In this document: piece by piece, positions 1 to 9,532 of the stretch | Layout: each line of letters opens with the position of its first letter | How positions within the stretch are numbered: the first letter of the stretch is position 1 | DNA from: an uncultured Gammaproteobacteria bacterium | GTDB lineage: Bacteria > Pseudomonadota > Gammaproteobacteria > Arenicellales > JAANXG01 | NCBI GenBank assembly: GCA_947258975.1 | Contig: CAMYKK010000012.1 | Location: forward strand, 28,040-92,039 | Length of the DNA: 64,000 bases | Direction of reading: 5' to 3' | The notes under the pieces: generated by a model | Database searches by the model: none | What the model was told of the DNA's origin: nothing | What the model saw: only the letters and a program-made list of their open reading frames with translations | Position numbers and translations under genes: made by a program

Positions 1-618
1 CGGCATGGGAACGTGGTGGAGCAGGCAAATCCAGCAATAATCTGCCGCGCATGTTTGCGATCTTCGGCCACGGATGACACTGCCGAAGACTTCTCCAGAC
101 CACACCGGGCAAGACGAGTCTTGCGTGCGGACAATCACTACCTTATGACAAGCATGATGCGGGACGTGATACGCACCGGCACCGGGAGGCGTGCACTGAC
201 TCTTGGACGCAATGACCTTGCCGGCAAGACCGGTACGACGAATGACTTTCGTGATGCCTGGTTTTCCGGTTTCAGCGCGGACGTGGTAACGACGGTATGG
301 GTGGGCTTCGATGATCCCGTAACCCTCGGCCGTGGAGAAGCAGGGTCCCGGGCGGCCCTGCCGATATGGATCGATTATATGCGCGTCGCATTGAAGGGCT
401 CCCAGGAACGTTCGTCGCAGGTTCCTGACAACATCGTTAGCAGATTCGTCTCCACCGAGACCGGGAAGGCGACGCTTGAGTCTGATCCTCAAGCGTATGA
501 GGAGTTTTTCATGGCTGGTACGGAGCCGGCGCCAGCAGTGCTGGGTTCCTTGCATTTGGATGGTTCAACCGCGGTGGGTAAATCGCCGGCGGCGCCGGTG
601 CCGGAAGGATTGTTTTAG
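1..618 (+). CDS. mrcA: Penicillin-binding protein 1A, C-terminal fragment (cut by window edge)
   Basis: The reading frame is open from the first base, so this is the 3' end of a larger gene. Visible is the end of the class A PBP transpeptidase domain, which cross-links peptidoglycan in the periplasm. It holds the KTG box in [10 protein letters not shown], followed by DAWFSGF and VWVGFDD, all typical of PBP1A. The SxxK and SxN motifs and the glycosyltransferase domain lie off the left edge. The roughly 70 residues after the motif are a variable, Pro/Ala-rich tail. The apparent GTG near base 13 is only an internal codon. The next gene begins about 8 bases after the stop. Confidence 0.9.
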   Translation, partial: RHGNVVEQANPAIICRACLRSSATDDTAEDFSRPHRARRVLRADNHYLMTSMMRDVIRTGTGRRALTLGRNDLAGKTGTTNDFRDAWFSGFSADVVTTVWVGFDDPVTLGRGEAGSRAALPIWIDYMRVALKGSQERSSQVPDNIVSRFVSTETGKATLESDPQAYEEFFMAGTEPAPAVLGSLHLDGSTAVGKSPAAPVPEGLF

Positions 619-626
619 GTGCTGCT

Positions 627-1283
627 GTGCCTAGCAACATGACGCATCGTTCCGGTGGTGGTAAACGAAATCGTTTCGACGAACAGAAGCGCCGGGCCGT
701 CTGTGAGGAGGCCGCGCGCATCATGGTTGAGGAGTCCGTTCGTAACTACCAGGTTGCTAAGCAGAAGGCCTGTATGCGCCTGGGATACGATCATCGCAGC
801 ACCCCGCTGCCGAACAATCGGGAAATTGAATTCGCTTTCGCTGCGCGACTGAGATTGTTTCGCGGGAAGTCCTTGATGGAAAAATTGCGCTGCGACCGGC
901 AAAAGGCCGCTGAATTAATGCGACTGTTCGCGCCGTTCCAACCACGGTTGGTTGGCGCGCTGCTACGGGGCAACGTGACTGACGACACGCCGATCGAGCT
1001 GCATTTATTCGCTGATAGTCCAGAAGAGCTTGTGGAACATCTCGACCGGAACAATATTCCGTGTCAAACGTTCGATAAGCGAGTGCGTTTTGCAGGGAAC
1101 CGGTTCGTAAAGGTTCCCGGCTTCCGGTTCAGTGTGGACCAAGGCATGGTTGAGTTGTTGACCTTTAACAGGAAACAAATTCGGGAAGCACCGATTTGCC
1201 CGGTCGACGGCAGGCCCATGAAGCGCGCCAGCATGAGTGCCGTTGAAGAACTGGTCCCGGCAAAGATGTCAGACTTTGGTTGA
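627..1283 (+). CDS. Conserved hypothetical protein between mrcA and topA
   Basis: A protein of about 218 residues, starting at GTG 627 or at the in-frame ATG 639; no convincing ribosome site separates the two. It is basic at the N-terminus (GGGKRNRFDEQKRR) with AARIM-EE-VRNYQVAKQKA, a central FAPFQPRLVGALLRG segment, and a C-terminal CPVDGRPMKRAS motif. I recognise this pattern from unannotated proteins of non-enteric gammaproteobacteria, which resemble nucleotidyltransferase-like folds, but the function is unknown to me. No signal peptide or membrane segment is seen. Its last 15 bases overlap the end of topA in convergent orientation. Confidence 0.7.
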   Translation: MPSNMTHRSGGGKRNRFDEQKRRAVCEEAARIMVEESVRNYQVAKQKACMRLGYDHRSTPLPNNREIEFAFAARLRLFRGKSLMEKLRCDRQKAAELMRLFAPFQPRLVGALLRGNVTDDTPIELHLFADSPEELVEHLDRNNIPCQTFDKRVRFAGNRFVKVPGFRFSVDQGMVELLTFNRKQIREAPICPVDGRPMKRASMSAVEELVPAKMSDFG

Positions 1284-3605
1284 GGCCTTTTTGGTCGTCT
1301 TTTTCTTTTTCTTTTTCTTCTTCTTGCGGCGCTCGGGTGCCGCTTCAATCAGCGCCGTGCACTGTTCCAGAGTCAAATCTTCCGGTTCGATATCTTTCGG
1401 GATTCTGGCATTCTTTGTGCCGTTAGTGATATACGGCCCGTATCTGCCGCGCAAGACCTCAACGTCTGTGCCATCGAATGACTTTATGGTTCGGTTGGCG
1501 TCGGCGATTTTCTTCTCCGCCACGAGTTCTAGTGCCCGCTCCAGAGTGATTGTGTATGGATCGTCGTCTGTGATTGCCACGAACTTGTTGTCGTAACGCA
1601 CGTATGGCCCGTAACGACCGATGTTGACGGAGATCTTTTCATCGTCCGGGCTTGCTCCCAAATCGCGCGGGAGCTTGAACAATTCAAAGGCGTCTTCCAG
1701 GGTGATCGTGTCCATTTTTTGTCCGGGTCGAAGACCGGCAAACCGAGGTTTTTCCTCATCGTCTCGAGTGCCGATTTGTACAAACGGCCCAAATCTGCCC
1801 ATACGTACACTTACCGGTTTTCCGGTCTTGGGATCGGTGCCTAACTGGCGTGCCTGGGCGACCTCCTCTCTGGACACATTTTGCTTTTCTTCAACACGGG
1901 CCTTAAATGACGTCCAGAAATCTCGCATTATCTCCACCCAGTCCTGCTCCCCACGGGAAACTGAGTCCAATTGGTCTTCCAATCGTGCCGTGAAATTGTA
2001 ATCCACATATTGGGAAAACTGAGTGGACAAAAAATGATTCACTACACGGCCCATGTCGGTAGGGAAAAATCTTCGGTTCTCCAGCGTCACGTATTCACGC
2101 TGTTGCAGGGTTGAGATGATGGTCGCGTAGGTCGACGGACGGCCGATTCCATGAAATTCGAGTGTTTTGATCAGACTCGCCTCGGAATATCGCGGAGGCG
2201 GTTCGGTGAAATGTTGTTCTTTGCGGATTTCCCTTACACCGACGCGCTCGCCCTCTTTTAGCGGTGGCAGCAGCTTCTGATTGTCATCTGTGTCCTTGGC
2301 GTCATCGGTGCTTTCTTGATACACGGTCATGAAGCCCGGTTTACTGATTGTAGAGCCGGTGGCGCGGAATATGTTGCCCGACCCGGCTTCCATATCGACC
2401 GCAACGGTATCCAAGACGGCGTGAATCATCTGGCACGCTACAGTCCGCGTCCAAATCAGCTGATACAAGTTAAATTGCTCTTTACTCAAGGCCCGCTTAA
2501 TGTGCTCAGGAGTGCGCACAACGGAGGTTGGGCGGATGGCTTCATGGGCCTCTTGAGCGTTCTTGGATTTATTTTTGTATACCTGGGGGTCTGCCGGCAG
2601 ATTTTCGTTGCCAAAGCGCTGGTTGATAAACTCCCGCAATTCATTTACCGCTTCCGCCGCAAGATTTACCGAATCGGTTCGCATATAGCTGATTAGGCCG
2701 ATGCTGGTTCCTTCGATCTCAATTCCTTCATATAGTTGTTGCGCGACACGCATGGTCCGCTGCGCGCTGAATCCAAGTTTCCGTGCTGCCTCCTGCTGCA
2801 AGGTAGACGTAATAAATGGCGGTGACGGATTACGCTTGCGTTGTTTCTTATCGACTTTAGTTACCCGCAGATTACCTTGGGCGTTGCTTATTAATTCTTG
2901 CTGTACTTCGGCGGCGCGTTCCTCATTGGTGATGGAGAAGCGTTCCAATTTTTCATTCCCGAAGTGGGTTAACTTGGCAGAAAAAGCTTTCTTGTCAGCA
3001 CCAAGATCTGCTTCGATCGTCCAGTACTCCTGGGCCACAAACTTGTCGATTTCTTCCTCACGCTCCGCAATGAGGCGCAGCGCCGGACTTTGTACACGCC
3101 CTGCCGACAAACCGGGGCTAATCTTTTTCCACAGCAACGGCGATAGATTGAAGCCTACTAGGTAATCCAGCGCACGCCTTGCTTGTTGCGCGTGGATTAG
3201 GCTATGGGATAGGTCCCTGGGGTGAGAAACGGCGTGTTGTATCGCGCGTTTTGTGAATTCGTAAAATTCGACGCGGTGTACCTGCTTGCCATCCAAAGCG
3301 CTACGTTCCTTGAGGATTTCATACAGGTGCCAGGAGATCGCCTCACCTTCCCGATCCGGGTCCGTGGCCAAATAAAGGGCGTCGGAATGTTTTAATGCTT
3401 TTGCGATCGCATCAACATGTTTCTTGTTGCGCTCGATCAACGTGTAGTTCATCTCGAAGTCATGATCTGGATCCACCGCACCGCTTTTAGGTGTGAGATC
3501 GCGGACGTGACCATACGATGCCATAGCCTGAAAATCGTCACCAAGATATTTGGTGATTGTCCTGGCCTTGGCGGGTGATTCAACGACGATCAGGTTCTTA
3601 GGCAT
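1269..3605 (-). CDS. topA: DNA topoisomerase I
   Basis: Type IA topoisomerase of 778 residues that relaxes negative supercoils. The TOPRIM domain fills the N-terminus (VVESPAKA near residue 7; acidic TDPDREGEA at 81-89). The active-site tyrosine is Y307 in SYMRTDS. C-terminal Topo_C repeats are visible (GRFGPFVQ, GRYGPYVR, GRYGPYIT) instead of the three four-cysteine zinc fingers of the E. coli enzyme. The protein ends in a run of nine lysines followed by TTKKASTKV, encoded by an AAG/AAA tract. The ATG start is at 3605. The smg gene lies about 110 bases upstream on the same strand. Confidence 0.97.
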   Translation of the reverse strand: MPKNLIVVESPAKARTITKYLGDDFQAMASYGHVRDLTPKSGAVDPDHDFEMNYTLIERNKKHVDAIAKALKHSDALYLATDPDREGEAISWHLYEILKERSALDGKQVHRVEFYEFTKRAIQHAVSHPRDLSHSLIHAQQARRALDYLVGFNLSPLLWKKISPGLSAGRVQSPALRLIAEREEEIDKFVAQEYWTIEADLGADKKAFSAKLTHFGNEKLERFSITNEERAAEVQQELISNAQGNLRVTKVDKKQRKRNPSPPFITSTLQQEAARKLGFSAQRTMRVAQQLYEGIEIEGTSIGLISYMRTDSVNLAAEAVNELREFINQRFGNENLPADPQVYKNKSKNAQEAHEAIRPTSVVRTPEHIKRALSKEQFNLYQLIWTRTVACQMIHAVLDTVAVDMEAGSGNIFRATGSTISKPGFMTVYQESTDDAKDTDDNQKLLPPLKEGERVGVREIRKEQHFTEPPPRYSEASLIKTLEFHGIGRPSTYATIISTLQQREYVTLENRRFFPTDMGRVVNHFLSTQFSQYVDYNFTARLEDQLDSVSRGEQDWVEIMRDFWTSFKARVEEKQNVSREEVAQARQLGTDPKTGKPVSVRMGRFGPFVQIGTRDDEEKPRFAGLRPGQKMDTITLEDAFELFKLPRDLGASPDDEKISVNIGRYGPYVRYDNKFVAITDDDPYTITLERALELVAEKKIADANRTIKSFDGTDVEVLRGRYGPYITNGTKNARIPKDIEPEDLTLEQCTALIEAAPERRKKKKKKKKKTTKKASTKV

Positions 3606-3716
3606 ATTACGTTGGCTGGACTAGCAGCGTCCGATGGCAATCTATGACACTGCTGAGAATCATAGACTGTTTTCGAGCGTGGGGACAGAAAGCCCCAGTC
3701 TCTGTTATTTATTTAC

Positions 3717-4199
3717 TTATTGTAATTTCGCTTTGACACCGTTCAAGACTACATCCTCCATCCACACATACATATCTTCCTGCCCCGGCTGGTTGCACAA
3801 CACCATCATGGTGACCCACTTGATGTGATTCAAGTCGATCTCGTCCACCTCCAATGCCATAACGCGATCGATTACCACCTCGCGGGTTGGCGCATCCAAT
3901 ACGCCGGATTGCTCTAAGGACAATAGAAATCCCCGCGTCTCCGCGTTTAGTCTGCGTGTTTCTTCCGCCGCATAATGGCGAATGGATTTCCTGCCGATAC
4001 TCATTGGGGGCGGAAAAGCAGGGTCGCACATCTCGGAGAGGTCCTGCAGCCAGTCAAAAGCCTTATTAATGTCGCGATGCTCAAAACCGGCCTGGAAAAG
4101 TTCCGCGGTTAAGGTTTGATGGTCCTTCTCAAACTCAGGCTCCTCAACCATATAGTTTTCGAATAAGTACATGAGAACGTCTAGTACGTTTTCTTTCAT
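3717..4199 (-). CDS. smg: Smg family protein (DUF494)
   Basis: A 160-residue protein beginning MKENVLDVLMYLFENYM, the hallmark of the DUF494/Smg family found next to dprA in many proteobacteria. The biochemical role is not established; the name comes from linkage to smf/dprA. It is soluble and rich in acidic residues, without a signal peptide. Its start lies 9 bases after the dprA stop, so the two are probably co-transcribed. topA follows about 110 bases later. Confidence 0.92.
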   Translation of the reverse strand: MKENVLDVLMYLFENYMVEEPEFEKDHQTLTAELFQAGFEHRDINKAFDWLQDLSEMCDPAFPPPMSIGRKSIRHYAAEETRRLNAETRGFLLSLEQSGVLDAPTREVVIDRVMALEVDEIDLNHIKWVTMMVLCNQPGQEDMYVWMEDVVLNGVKAKLQ

Positions 4200-4208
4200 C
4201 GGTACGCC

Positions 4209-5306
4209 TTAGCGTCTAGTTTTTGAAACCCGGACATACCCCCCGCCGGCGAACGACTCGACCCACCCGTTTATCTCCATCTGTAACAGCATGGAGGAAA
4301 CCGCGTCCGTCGTCAATCCACTGCGGGCCACCAAAATATCCACAGTTACCGGTTCATAGCTCATATGCGCGAGTAATCCTTTGTATGGTCCGGGCTCGGG
4401 TGTGGATTGCGGCTGGTCTTGCGATGTCTTATCGAGCCGACCGGCAAGTGGCAATTCTTCCAGCACATGTGCCAGGCGCTCAACGAGTTTCGCCCCCTGC
4501 CGGATTAAGTCGTGACAGCCCCAGGATTGTGGGGAATGGACGGGTCCCGGGATGGCGAATACGTCACGATTTTGTTCCGCCGCCAGCCGCGCGGTGATCA
4601 GTGACCCGCTGCGGCGGTTCGCTTCCACGACGACGGTGCCCAATGACAAACCGCTTATAATGCGATTGCGTTGTGGAAAGTGCTCCCGCCGCGGCGCTGT
4701 TCCTAACGGAAACTCAGACACCACAGCGCCGCATCTCGCGACGTGCGATGCGAGTTCACGGTGCCGGCGAGGATAGACTTCATTCAGTCCGTGTGCCGCA
4801 ACGGCGATCGTGCCGCCGTGGCCGTCGATAGCGCCCTGATGGGCCGCTGCGTCGATGCCTAAGGCCAATCCGCTGGTAACCGTGATTCCGCAACCGGCAA
4901 GCCCTGACGCCAGGGAGTGGGCGATCCGGCGTCCGTAGGGCGTGGCGTTGCGGCTGCCTACAATCGATACCTGTGGTGCGTTGAGCGTATCGGCGCCACC
5001 CCATACATATAATAGCAGTGGCGGATCGGCGATTTGCGCAAGGAGTTTGGGAAAACGTGGATCGAGAAAAGTCAGTATGTGATGGTTGGGATGATTCGCC
5101 CAGTCAAGATCACGATCGATCCCGGACCGGTAAGATCCCCATGGGGGAGTAGGATGTGTCGGGTGCAGCAACCCGGAGCCAAGTACGCCCTCGGGTGTGT
5201 GGAATCGGCGCAGTAACGCATGCTTCGCCTTCAAGCCCACGCCTGCGATTTGGTGTAGGTGAATCCAAGGTGCTAAGTCTTCAGTTGATCGCCCATCCTT
5301 GAGCAT
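4209..5306 (-). CDS. dprA: DNA-processing protein DprA
   Basis: A 365-residue protein that in transformable bacteria loads RecA on incoming single-stranded DNA. The Rossmann-like core shows VSIVGSRNATPYG, SGLALGIDAAAH, FPLGTAP-REHFPQRNRIISGLS and ARLAAEQNRDVFAIPG, all typical of DprA. The N-terminus has a helix-hairpin-like LHQIAGVGLKAKHALL segment. The C-terminus (about residues 300-360) fits the DprA winged helix: YEPVTVDILVARSGL followed by LLQMEINGWVE. The ATG start is at 5306. Smg follows after 9 bases. DprA is widespread, so natural competence cannot be inferred from it alone. Confidence 0.96.
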   Translation of the reverse strand: MLKDGRSTEDLAPWIHLHQIAGVGLKAKHALLRRFHTPEGVLGSGLLHPTHPTPPWGSYRSGIDRDLDWANHPNHHILTFLDPRFPKLLAQIADPPLLLYVWGGADTLNAPQVSIVGSRNATPYGRRIAHSLASGLAGCGITVTSGLALGIDAAAHQGAIDGHGGTIAVAAHGLNEVYPRRHRELASHVARCGAVVSEFPLGTAPRREHFPQRNRIISGLSLGTVVVEANRRSGSLITARLAAEQNRDVFAIPGPVHSPQSWGCHDLIRQGAKLVERLAHVLEELPLAGRLDKTSQDQPQSTPEPGPYKGLLAHMSYEPVTVDILVARSGLTTDAVSSMLLQMEINGWVESFAGGGYVRVSKTRR

Positions 5307-5353
5307 CGTTGGCCTCCTGCCCGCTCTTTAACTGTTTACGCGCATATTACATC

Positions 5354-5391
5354 AAGCATCCCGGAAGCATCCCGGAAGCATCCCGGATGCT
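5354..5391. repeat. Three perfect 11-bp tandem repeats ending in a palindrome
   Basis: The unit AAGCATCCCGG occurs three times head to tail at 5354-5364, 5365-5375 and 5376-5386. The last copy runs into GGATGCT, giving the palindrome AGCATCC-C-GGATGCT at 5377-5391. It lies in the 134-base gap between the LysM gene and dprA, both on the minus strand. It could be a weak terminator or a replication-slippage repeat. No T tract follows. Confidence 0.8.
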
Positions 5392-5440
5392 GGTGAATGG
5401 ATCACGCAGTTGGACACCGCCCCGTAGCGCAATATGCGGG

Positions 5441-6475
5441 CTATGGGGTCTCAACCACGTCGAGTACGTGGATTGGCCGCACGGCCTTCATCACCAATGC
5501 GTAACTAACCTTTTCAAAGGCACGAAATACCATCAATAGGCCAGATTCCTCTTGCGGGATCCGGAATGTCTCGCGAGTGACGGGATCACGCGCCAGTCCG
5601 GCGTCGCGCAGAATGCGCAGCACATGGCCTGACTCAACGTTTTCCCGCGTGCCAACACTGATTACCACCACTGACAGGGGGCCGACTTCGGCGACGCCGC
5701 CGGGGGCGTCAATGATGAAACCGCGCACGTCATGCTCGGGAGCGCTGGGGGTGTAGTATGGCAAGCCGATATCATCCGGGGCCGGAATCAATTGATCGCC
5801 GGGACTGACTTCGCCGTGGGATCGGACTACCTCCATTCTGGCAGTCTCCCCTGGTGTCAACATCCGTGCATCACCGACATGGATTGCTTGCTGGCCAAGA
5901 AATTCGCCGTTCACGGGATCCACGAATCTTTTCCCGGGCCTGAGAATACGATAAAACTTCGCGTCGCTCTCTGGCAGACCGCGCGCGTACAGAATGCTGT
6001 ATGCACCCAGTGCGATCTTGCCATCCGAACCGATTGCCACATGGCCGGCATCTCGTAGACCGCCTTTTTCGACAACCAGGGGAGAACTCAAGAATGACTG
6101 GATCGCGCTCGGGGGGATGGTGGGAATGGCGGCTTCCAGCGGCTCCGTATATATGGCGGGTGATAGTTTAACCACCTTGCGGCGCAGTACCTTTAATTCT
6201 GGTGAACCGGCCACCATATTCATTACCAGTACGTCGCCCGGATAAATCAGGTGTGGATTCTTGATTGCTGCATTACGTTGCCAGATTTCGGGCCAACGCC
6301 ACGGATCCTTCAAAAACCGCGCTGCGATGCCCCACAATGTGTCGCCCTGCTGCACGGTATAGCGTTGCGGATGGTCGGGCCGAAGGTCCGGTGCAGTGGT
6401 GGCCGCCCAACCGGACGCACACCATGCGAGCAGAAAAAGGAATATTGTGCGCAGAATGTAAGCACGATAAGCCAT
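5441..6475 (-). CDS. LysM domain protein, exported
   Basis: About 344 residues when started at the ATG at 6475, which opens a good signal peptide (MAYRAYILRTIFLFLLAWCASGWAA). ATGs at 6502 and further upstream are in frame but would bury the signal. A LysM domain follows directly (YTVQQGDTLWGIAARF, then NPHLIYPGDVL), predicting peptidoglycan binding in the periplasm. The rest is a long family-specific region without recognised catalytic motifs, with PGDQLIP and VVISVGTRENVESGHVLRI segments. The family sits between dprA and def, divergent to def, in many gammaproteobacteria. The enzymatic role is unknown. Confidence 0.88.
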   Translation of the reverse strand: MAYRAYILRTIFLFLLAWCASGWAATTAPDLRPDHPQRYTVQQGDTLWGIAARFLKDPWRWPEIWQRNAAIKNPHLIYPGDVLVMNMVAGSPELKVLRRKVVKLSPAIYTEPLEAAIPTIPPSAIQSFLSSPLVVEKGGLRDAGHVAIGSDGKIALGAYSILYARGLPESDAKFYRILRPGKRFVDPVNGEFLGQQAIHVGDARMLTPGETARMEVVRSHGEVSPGDQLIPAPDDIGLPYYTPSAPEHDVRGFIIDAPGGVAEVGPLSVVVISVGTRENVESGHVLRILRDAGLARDPVTRETFRIPQEESGLLMVFRAFEKVSYALVMKAVRPIHVLDVVETP

Positions 6476-6653
6476 GAGGGTTTTTACTTTGGATGGTGAC
6501 ATTATCAATGGCAATTTGTGTTGAAACAGGCGCCTAGTGCGAGTCTAGCCGATCTATACGTGAACGCCAACGTGAAACGTCTTTTTATTCAGTATCATCC
6601 AGAAAAATAGTAGAATATCCATTAAGTTACAACATCATCACGAATCATTATTG

Positions 6654-7190
6654 ATGGCGGTCCTGGATATCCTGGTTTACCCCGATCCGCGGTTACGTGA
6701 AATAGCGGAGCCTGTTGTTCGCGTCGATGACGGCATTCTCGCGTTGGTGGATGACATGGCGGAGACGATGTATCAGGCGCCGGGTATCGGGTTGGCCGCG
6801 ATACAAGTGAATGTTCCGCAGCGAGTCATCATCATTGACGTCTCCAAGGACCAAAGTGAATTGCGGGTATTCATCAATCCACAGATCGTTGCGCGCGAAG
6901 GTAACCAGGAGATCGAGGAGGGTTGCTTGTCGGTGCCTGAGGTGTTTGCGCCGGTGCAGCGTTCCGAGTCGATAGTGGTCAGGGCATTGAACCGTGAGGG
7001 TGAACGATTCGAAACCCGTGCCGAAGGGCTATTGAGCGTGTGCATCCAACATGAGATTGATCACCTCGACGGGAAAGTTTTTGTGGATTATTTGTCGCGC
7101 CTAAAACAGGAGCGAATTCTTAAGCGTCTGCAGAAGCAAGCCAAACGTGCTGTGCCTACGGCGTCGGCTCAGGACGCAGTGACACTATGA
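6654..7190 (+). CDS. def: Peptide deformylase
   Basis: A metalloenzyme of 178 residues that removes the formyl group from the N-terminal methionine of new proteins. All three motifs are present: [17 protein letters not shown] (metal-binding Cys) and QHEIDHLDG (HExxH, two metal-binding His). The ATG at 6654 is preferred over the adjoining in-frame TTG at 6651. No clear Shine-Dalgarno is seen. It is first in a plus-strand run with fmt, the enzyme that adds the formyl group, and is divergent from the LysM gene, so a promoter should lie in 6476-6653. Confidence 0.97.
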   Translation: MAVLDILVYPDPRLREIAEPVVRVDDGILALVDDMAETMYQAPGIGLAAIQVNVPQRVIIIDVSKDQSELRVFINPQIVAREGNQEIEEGCLSVPEVFAPVQRSESIVVRALNREGERFETRAEGLLSVCIQHEIDHLDGKVFVDYLSRLKQERILKRLQKQAKRAVPTASAQDAVTL

Positions 7191-7234
7191 GCTAGGGCGC
7201 CTTCACTCATACTTTTTTTCGGGTTCTGATACGA

Positions 7235-8191
7235 ATGACCTTGCGAGTGGCTTTCGCCGGCACGCCCGAGTTTTCACTGCCGTGTTTGTGTGCGCTGCTC
7301 GATCGCGAGTTCAATGTGGTGGCTGTGTTTACCCAGCCTGATCGACCCGCGGGTAGAGGCCGACGTTTGAACCCGTCGCCGGTTAAGAAACTGGCGGTGC
7401 AACGTGGTATACCGGTGTACCAGCCCGTCGCTTTGAAAGGGTGGGCGCCGCGACTCCAAGCAATGGGTTGTGATGTCATGGTCGTAGTAGCCTACGGATT
7501 ATTGTTACCGCCAGAAATCCTCGCGGTGCCTGACTGGGGATGTGTAAACGTGCATGCCTCTTTGCTGCCACGTTGGCGTGGAGCGGCGCCGATCCCGCGC
7601 GCCGTTGCAGCGGGGGATGCGATGACCGGCGTGACCATCATGCTGATGGAACAGGGATTGGATACCGGTCCGATCCTGTCCATGCAGGAAACGCCAATAA
7701 ATGATAACGACACGTCAGGGGCCGTTCATGACCGTGTGGCGCAGCTTGGCGCGGATCTGTTGGTTGACACATTGCCGCGATGGGTGAACGGAGAGATTGA
7801 ACCGGTACCCCAGGATTCCACCCGCGCAACGATGGCACCGAAGCTGACAAAAAATGAAAGCCGTATTGACTGGCGTCGACTGACGCTGGAGACGCGGCGA
7901 AAGATCAAGGCGCTCAATCCATGGCCGGTGGCGCAGACCCGACTGCGCGGACAGCGCCTTCGAATTTGGGACGCCGTCCCGGGCGATCAGCGAGTTGATG
8001 ACGCACCCGGCACCATCACACATGTCGATGCGCACGGAATATCGGTGCAATGCGGTGATGGGATATTGATCATTACAGAGTTGCAACGCGAAGGCGGGAG
8101 TCGTCTGCGCGCGGCGGAATTCGTCAACGGTTTCCCGCTGGATATCGGGGAGCGATTCGATGATGTTTATGACCAAAAGCACATTAATTGA
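7235..8191 (+). CDS. fmt: Methionyl-tRNA formyltransferase
   Basis: A 318-residue enzyme that formylates initiator Met-tRNA using 10-formyl-tetrahydrofolate. It begins LRVAFAGTPEFSLPCLCALL and carries the formyl-transferase signature NVHASLLPRWRGAAPIPRAV. A C-terminal OB-like domain starts near residue 210 (WRRLTLETRRKIKALNPWP). The end overlaps the start of rsmB by 32 bases, so translation is probably coupled. It forms a functional unit with def 44 bases upstream. Confidence 0.97.
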   Translation: MTLRVAFAGTPEFSLPCLCALLDREFNVVAVFTQPDRPAGRGRRLNPSPVKKLAVQRGIPVYQPVALKGWAPRLQAMGCDVMVVVAYGLLLPPEILAVPDWGCVNVHASLLPRWRGAAPIPRAVAAGDAMTGVTIMLMEQGLDTGPILSMQETPINDNDTSGAVHDRVAQLGADLLVDTLPRWVNGEIEPVPQDSTRATMAPKLTKNESRIDWRRLTLETRRKIKALNPWPVAQTRLRGQRLRIWDAVPGDQRVDDAPGTITHVDAHGISVQCGDGILIITELQREGGSRLRAAEFVNGFPLDIGERFDDVYDQKHIN

Positions 8192-9518
8192 AACCCATGG
8201 CCAGCCGGTGTCCGCGCAGGTGCGCCTGCAGGCAGCCCGCGCGGCCGCCTTGGTCATCGACGGTGGCCGATCGAGCGACACCGCGTTCTCCGGTGTGCTG
8301 TCAACGCATTCCCTGCCTGGACGTGATCGGGCTTTGGTCAAGGAACTGGCGCTGGGTACGGTTCGTTGGTTTTGGACCCTGGAAGAAATCTTACAACGGC
8401 TACTCAAGACTCGAATCCGTAACAAGGACCGAGACATCTACTTTTTACTGCTGATCGGTGTCTATCAACTCAAGTTCATGCGGATACCGGCCCACGCCGC
8501 CGTTGACGCCACGGTACAGGCTTGCGAGCTGGCGGGGAAGCCTTGGGCTAAGAGTCTGGTCAATGGGGTGTTGCGGAATTACGCACGGCGCTCAGCGGAA
8601 GTTGATGAACAGCTCAGCAGCGACGCAGCCCTGAGCGCGCACCCGGATTGGATACGTGTGCGGATAACTGCGGCATGGCCGCAAGCGTGGAAACAGATTC
8701 TCGAGGCCAATAACGACCATCCGCCCATGTGTCTACGGGTGAACCTTGGACGCATTGGGCGAACTGATTATCTTGGTCACTTGCAAAAAGCTGGGATCGG
8801 AGCCGTGTTGGATCCACACGTGGCGACCGGGTTGATCGTAAAAAAACCGGTAGCGGTGGAATCGTTGCCCGGGTTCTCTGAAGGATGGGCATCAGTGCAA
8901 GATACGGCCGCGCAACTCGTGGTCCCGGCGCTCAGCTTGCAACCGGGTGAGCGCGTGTTGGATGCGTGTGCGGCGCCGGGCAGCAAGACTGCGCATATGC
9001 TGGAGTCGCAGCCGGCGTTGTCGGAAGTGATTGCTATCGACATTGACAGTGAGCGTGTTGAACGTCTGCGCCAGACGCTTGACCGGCTGCAACTCAGGGC
9101 GCGATGTCTCGCGGTGGATGTTACTCAGGTAGACGCTTGGTGGGATGGCGAACCGTTCGACTGCGTGTTGATCGATGCGCCTTGCAGCGGATCCGGCGTC
9201 ATCCGGCGCCATCCGGATATCAAGCATAATCGCCAGCCTGCGGACGTTGATGCTCTGTGCCAAGTCCAGGAAAGCTTGTTAGAGTCGCTGTGGCCATTGG
9301 TCGCCTCCGGAGGCAGACTTATGTACGTGACCTGCTCGGTGTTTCCGGAGGAAAATCAACACCAGATCCGCGCATTTATGGATCGCCATGCGGAGGCAAT
9401 AGTCGAGCCATTACCCATGCTGAAGGGGGTCGATTGCGCGGAAGGCCGGCAGACTCTGCCGGGAGTACACGATATGGATGGATTTTTCTTTTCTATGTTA
9501 AGACATCGTGCCCACTGA
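8160..9518 (+). CDS. rsmB: 16S rRNA m5C967 methyltransferase RsmB
   Basis: A 452-residue SAM-dependent enzyme. The N-terminal NusB-like RNA-binding domain covers roughly residues 10-150 (ARAAALVIDGG; VRWFWTLEEILQRLL). The methyltransferase domain has the SAM site DACAAPGSKTAHMLE, the catalytic DAPCSGSGVIRRHPDIK, and the second cysteine in YVTCSVFPEEN. The ATG at 8160 is favoured because GGGGAG lies 7 bases upstream at 8147-8152; in-frame ATGs at 8163 and 8169 are alternatives. The start lies inside the end of fmt. Confidence 0.96.
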   Translation: MMFMTKSTLIETHGQPVSAQVRLQAARAAALVIDGGRSSDTAFSGVLSTHSLPGRDRALVKELALGTVRWFWTLEEILQRLLKTRIRNKDRDIYFLLLIGVYQLKFMRIPAHAAVDATVQACELAGKPWAKSLVNGVLRNYARRSAEVDEQLSSDAALSAHPDWIRVRITAAWPQAWKQILEANNDHPPMCLRVNLGRIGRTDYLGHLQKAGIGAVLDPHVATGLIVKKPVAVESLPGFSEGWASVQDTAAQLVVPALSLQPGERVLDACAAPGSKTAHMLESQPALSEVIAIDIDSERVERLRQTLDRLQLRARCLAVDVTQVDAWWDGEPFDCVLIDAPCSGSGVIRRHPDIKHNRQPADVDALCQVQESLLESLWPLVASGGRLMYVTCSVFPEENQHQIRAFMDRHAEAIVEPLPMLKGVDCAEGRQTLPGVHDMDGFFFSMLRHRAH

Positions 9519-9532
9519 GCTGAGAACTGCAA

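Noticed and set aside
1237..1596. Plus-strand frame rich in Phe opposite topA
   Set aside because: It is the antisense of the topA lysine tract and Topo_C repeats.
5354..5391. Short repeats as a CRISPR array
   Set aside because: Units are 11 bp with no spacers, so this is a tandem repeat only.
7715..8437. Minus-strand frame of 240 codons opposite fmt and rsmB
   Set aside because: Both plus-strand genes are firmly identified by motifs; this is a shadow frame.
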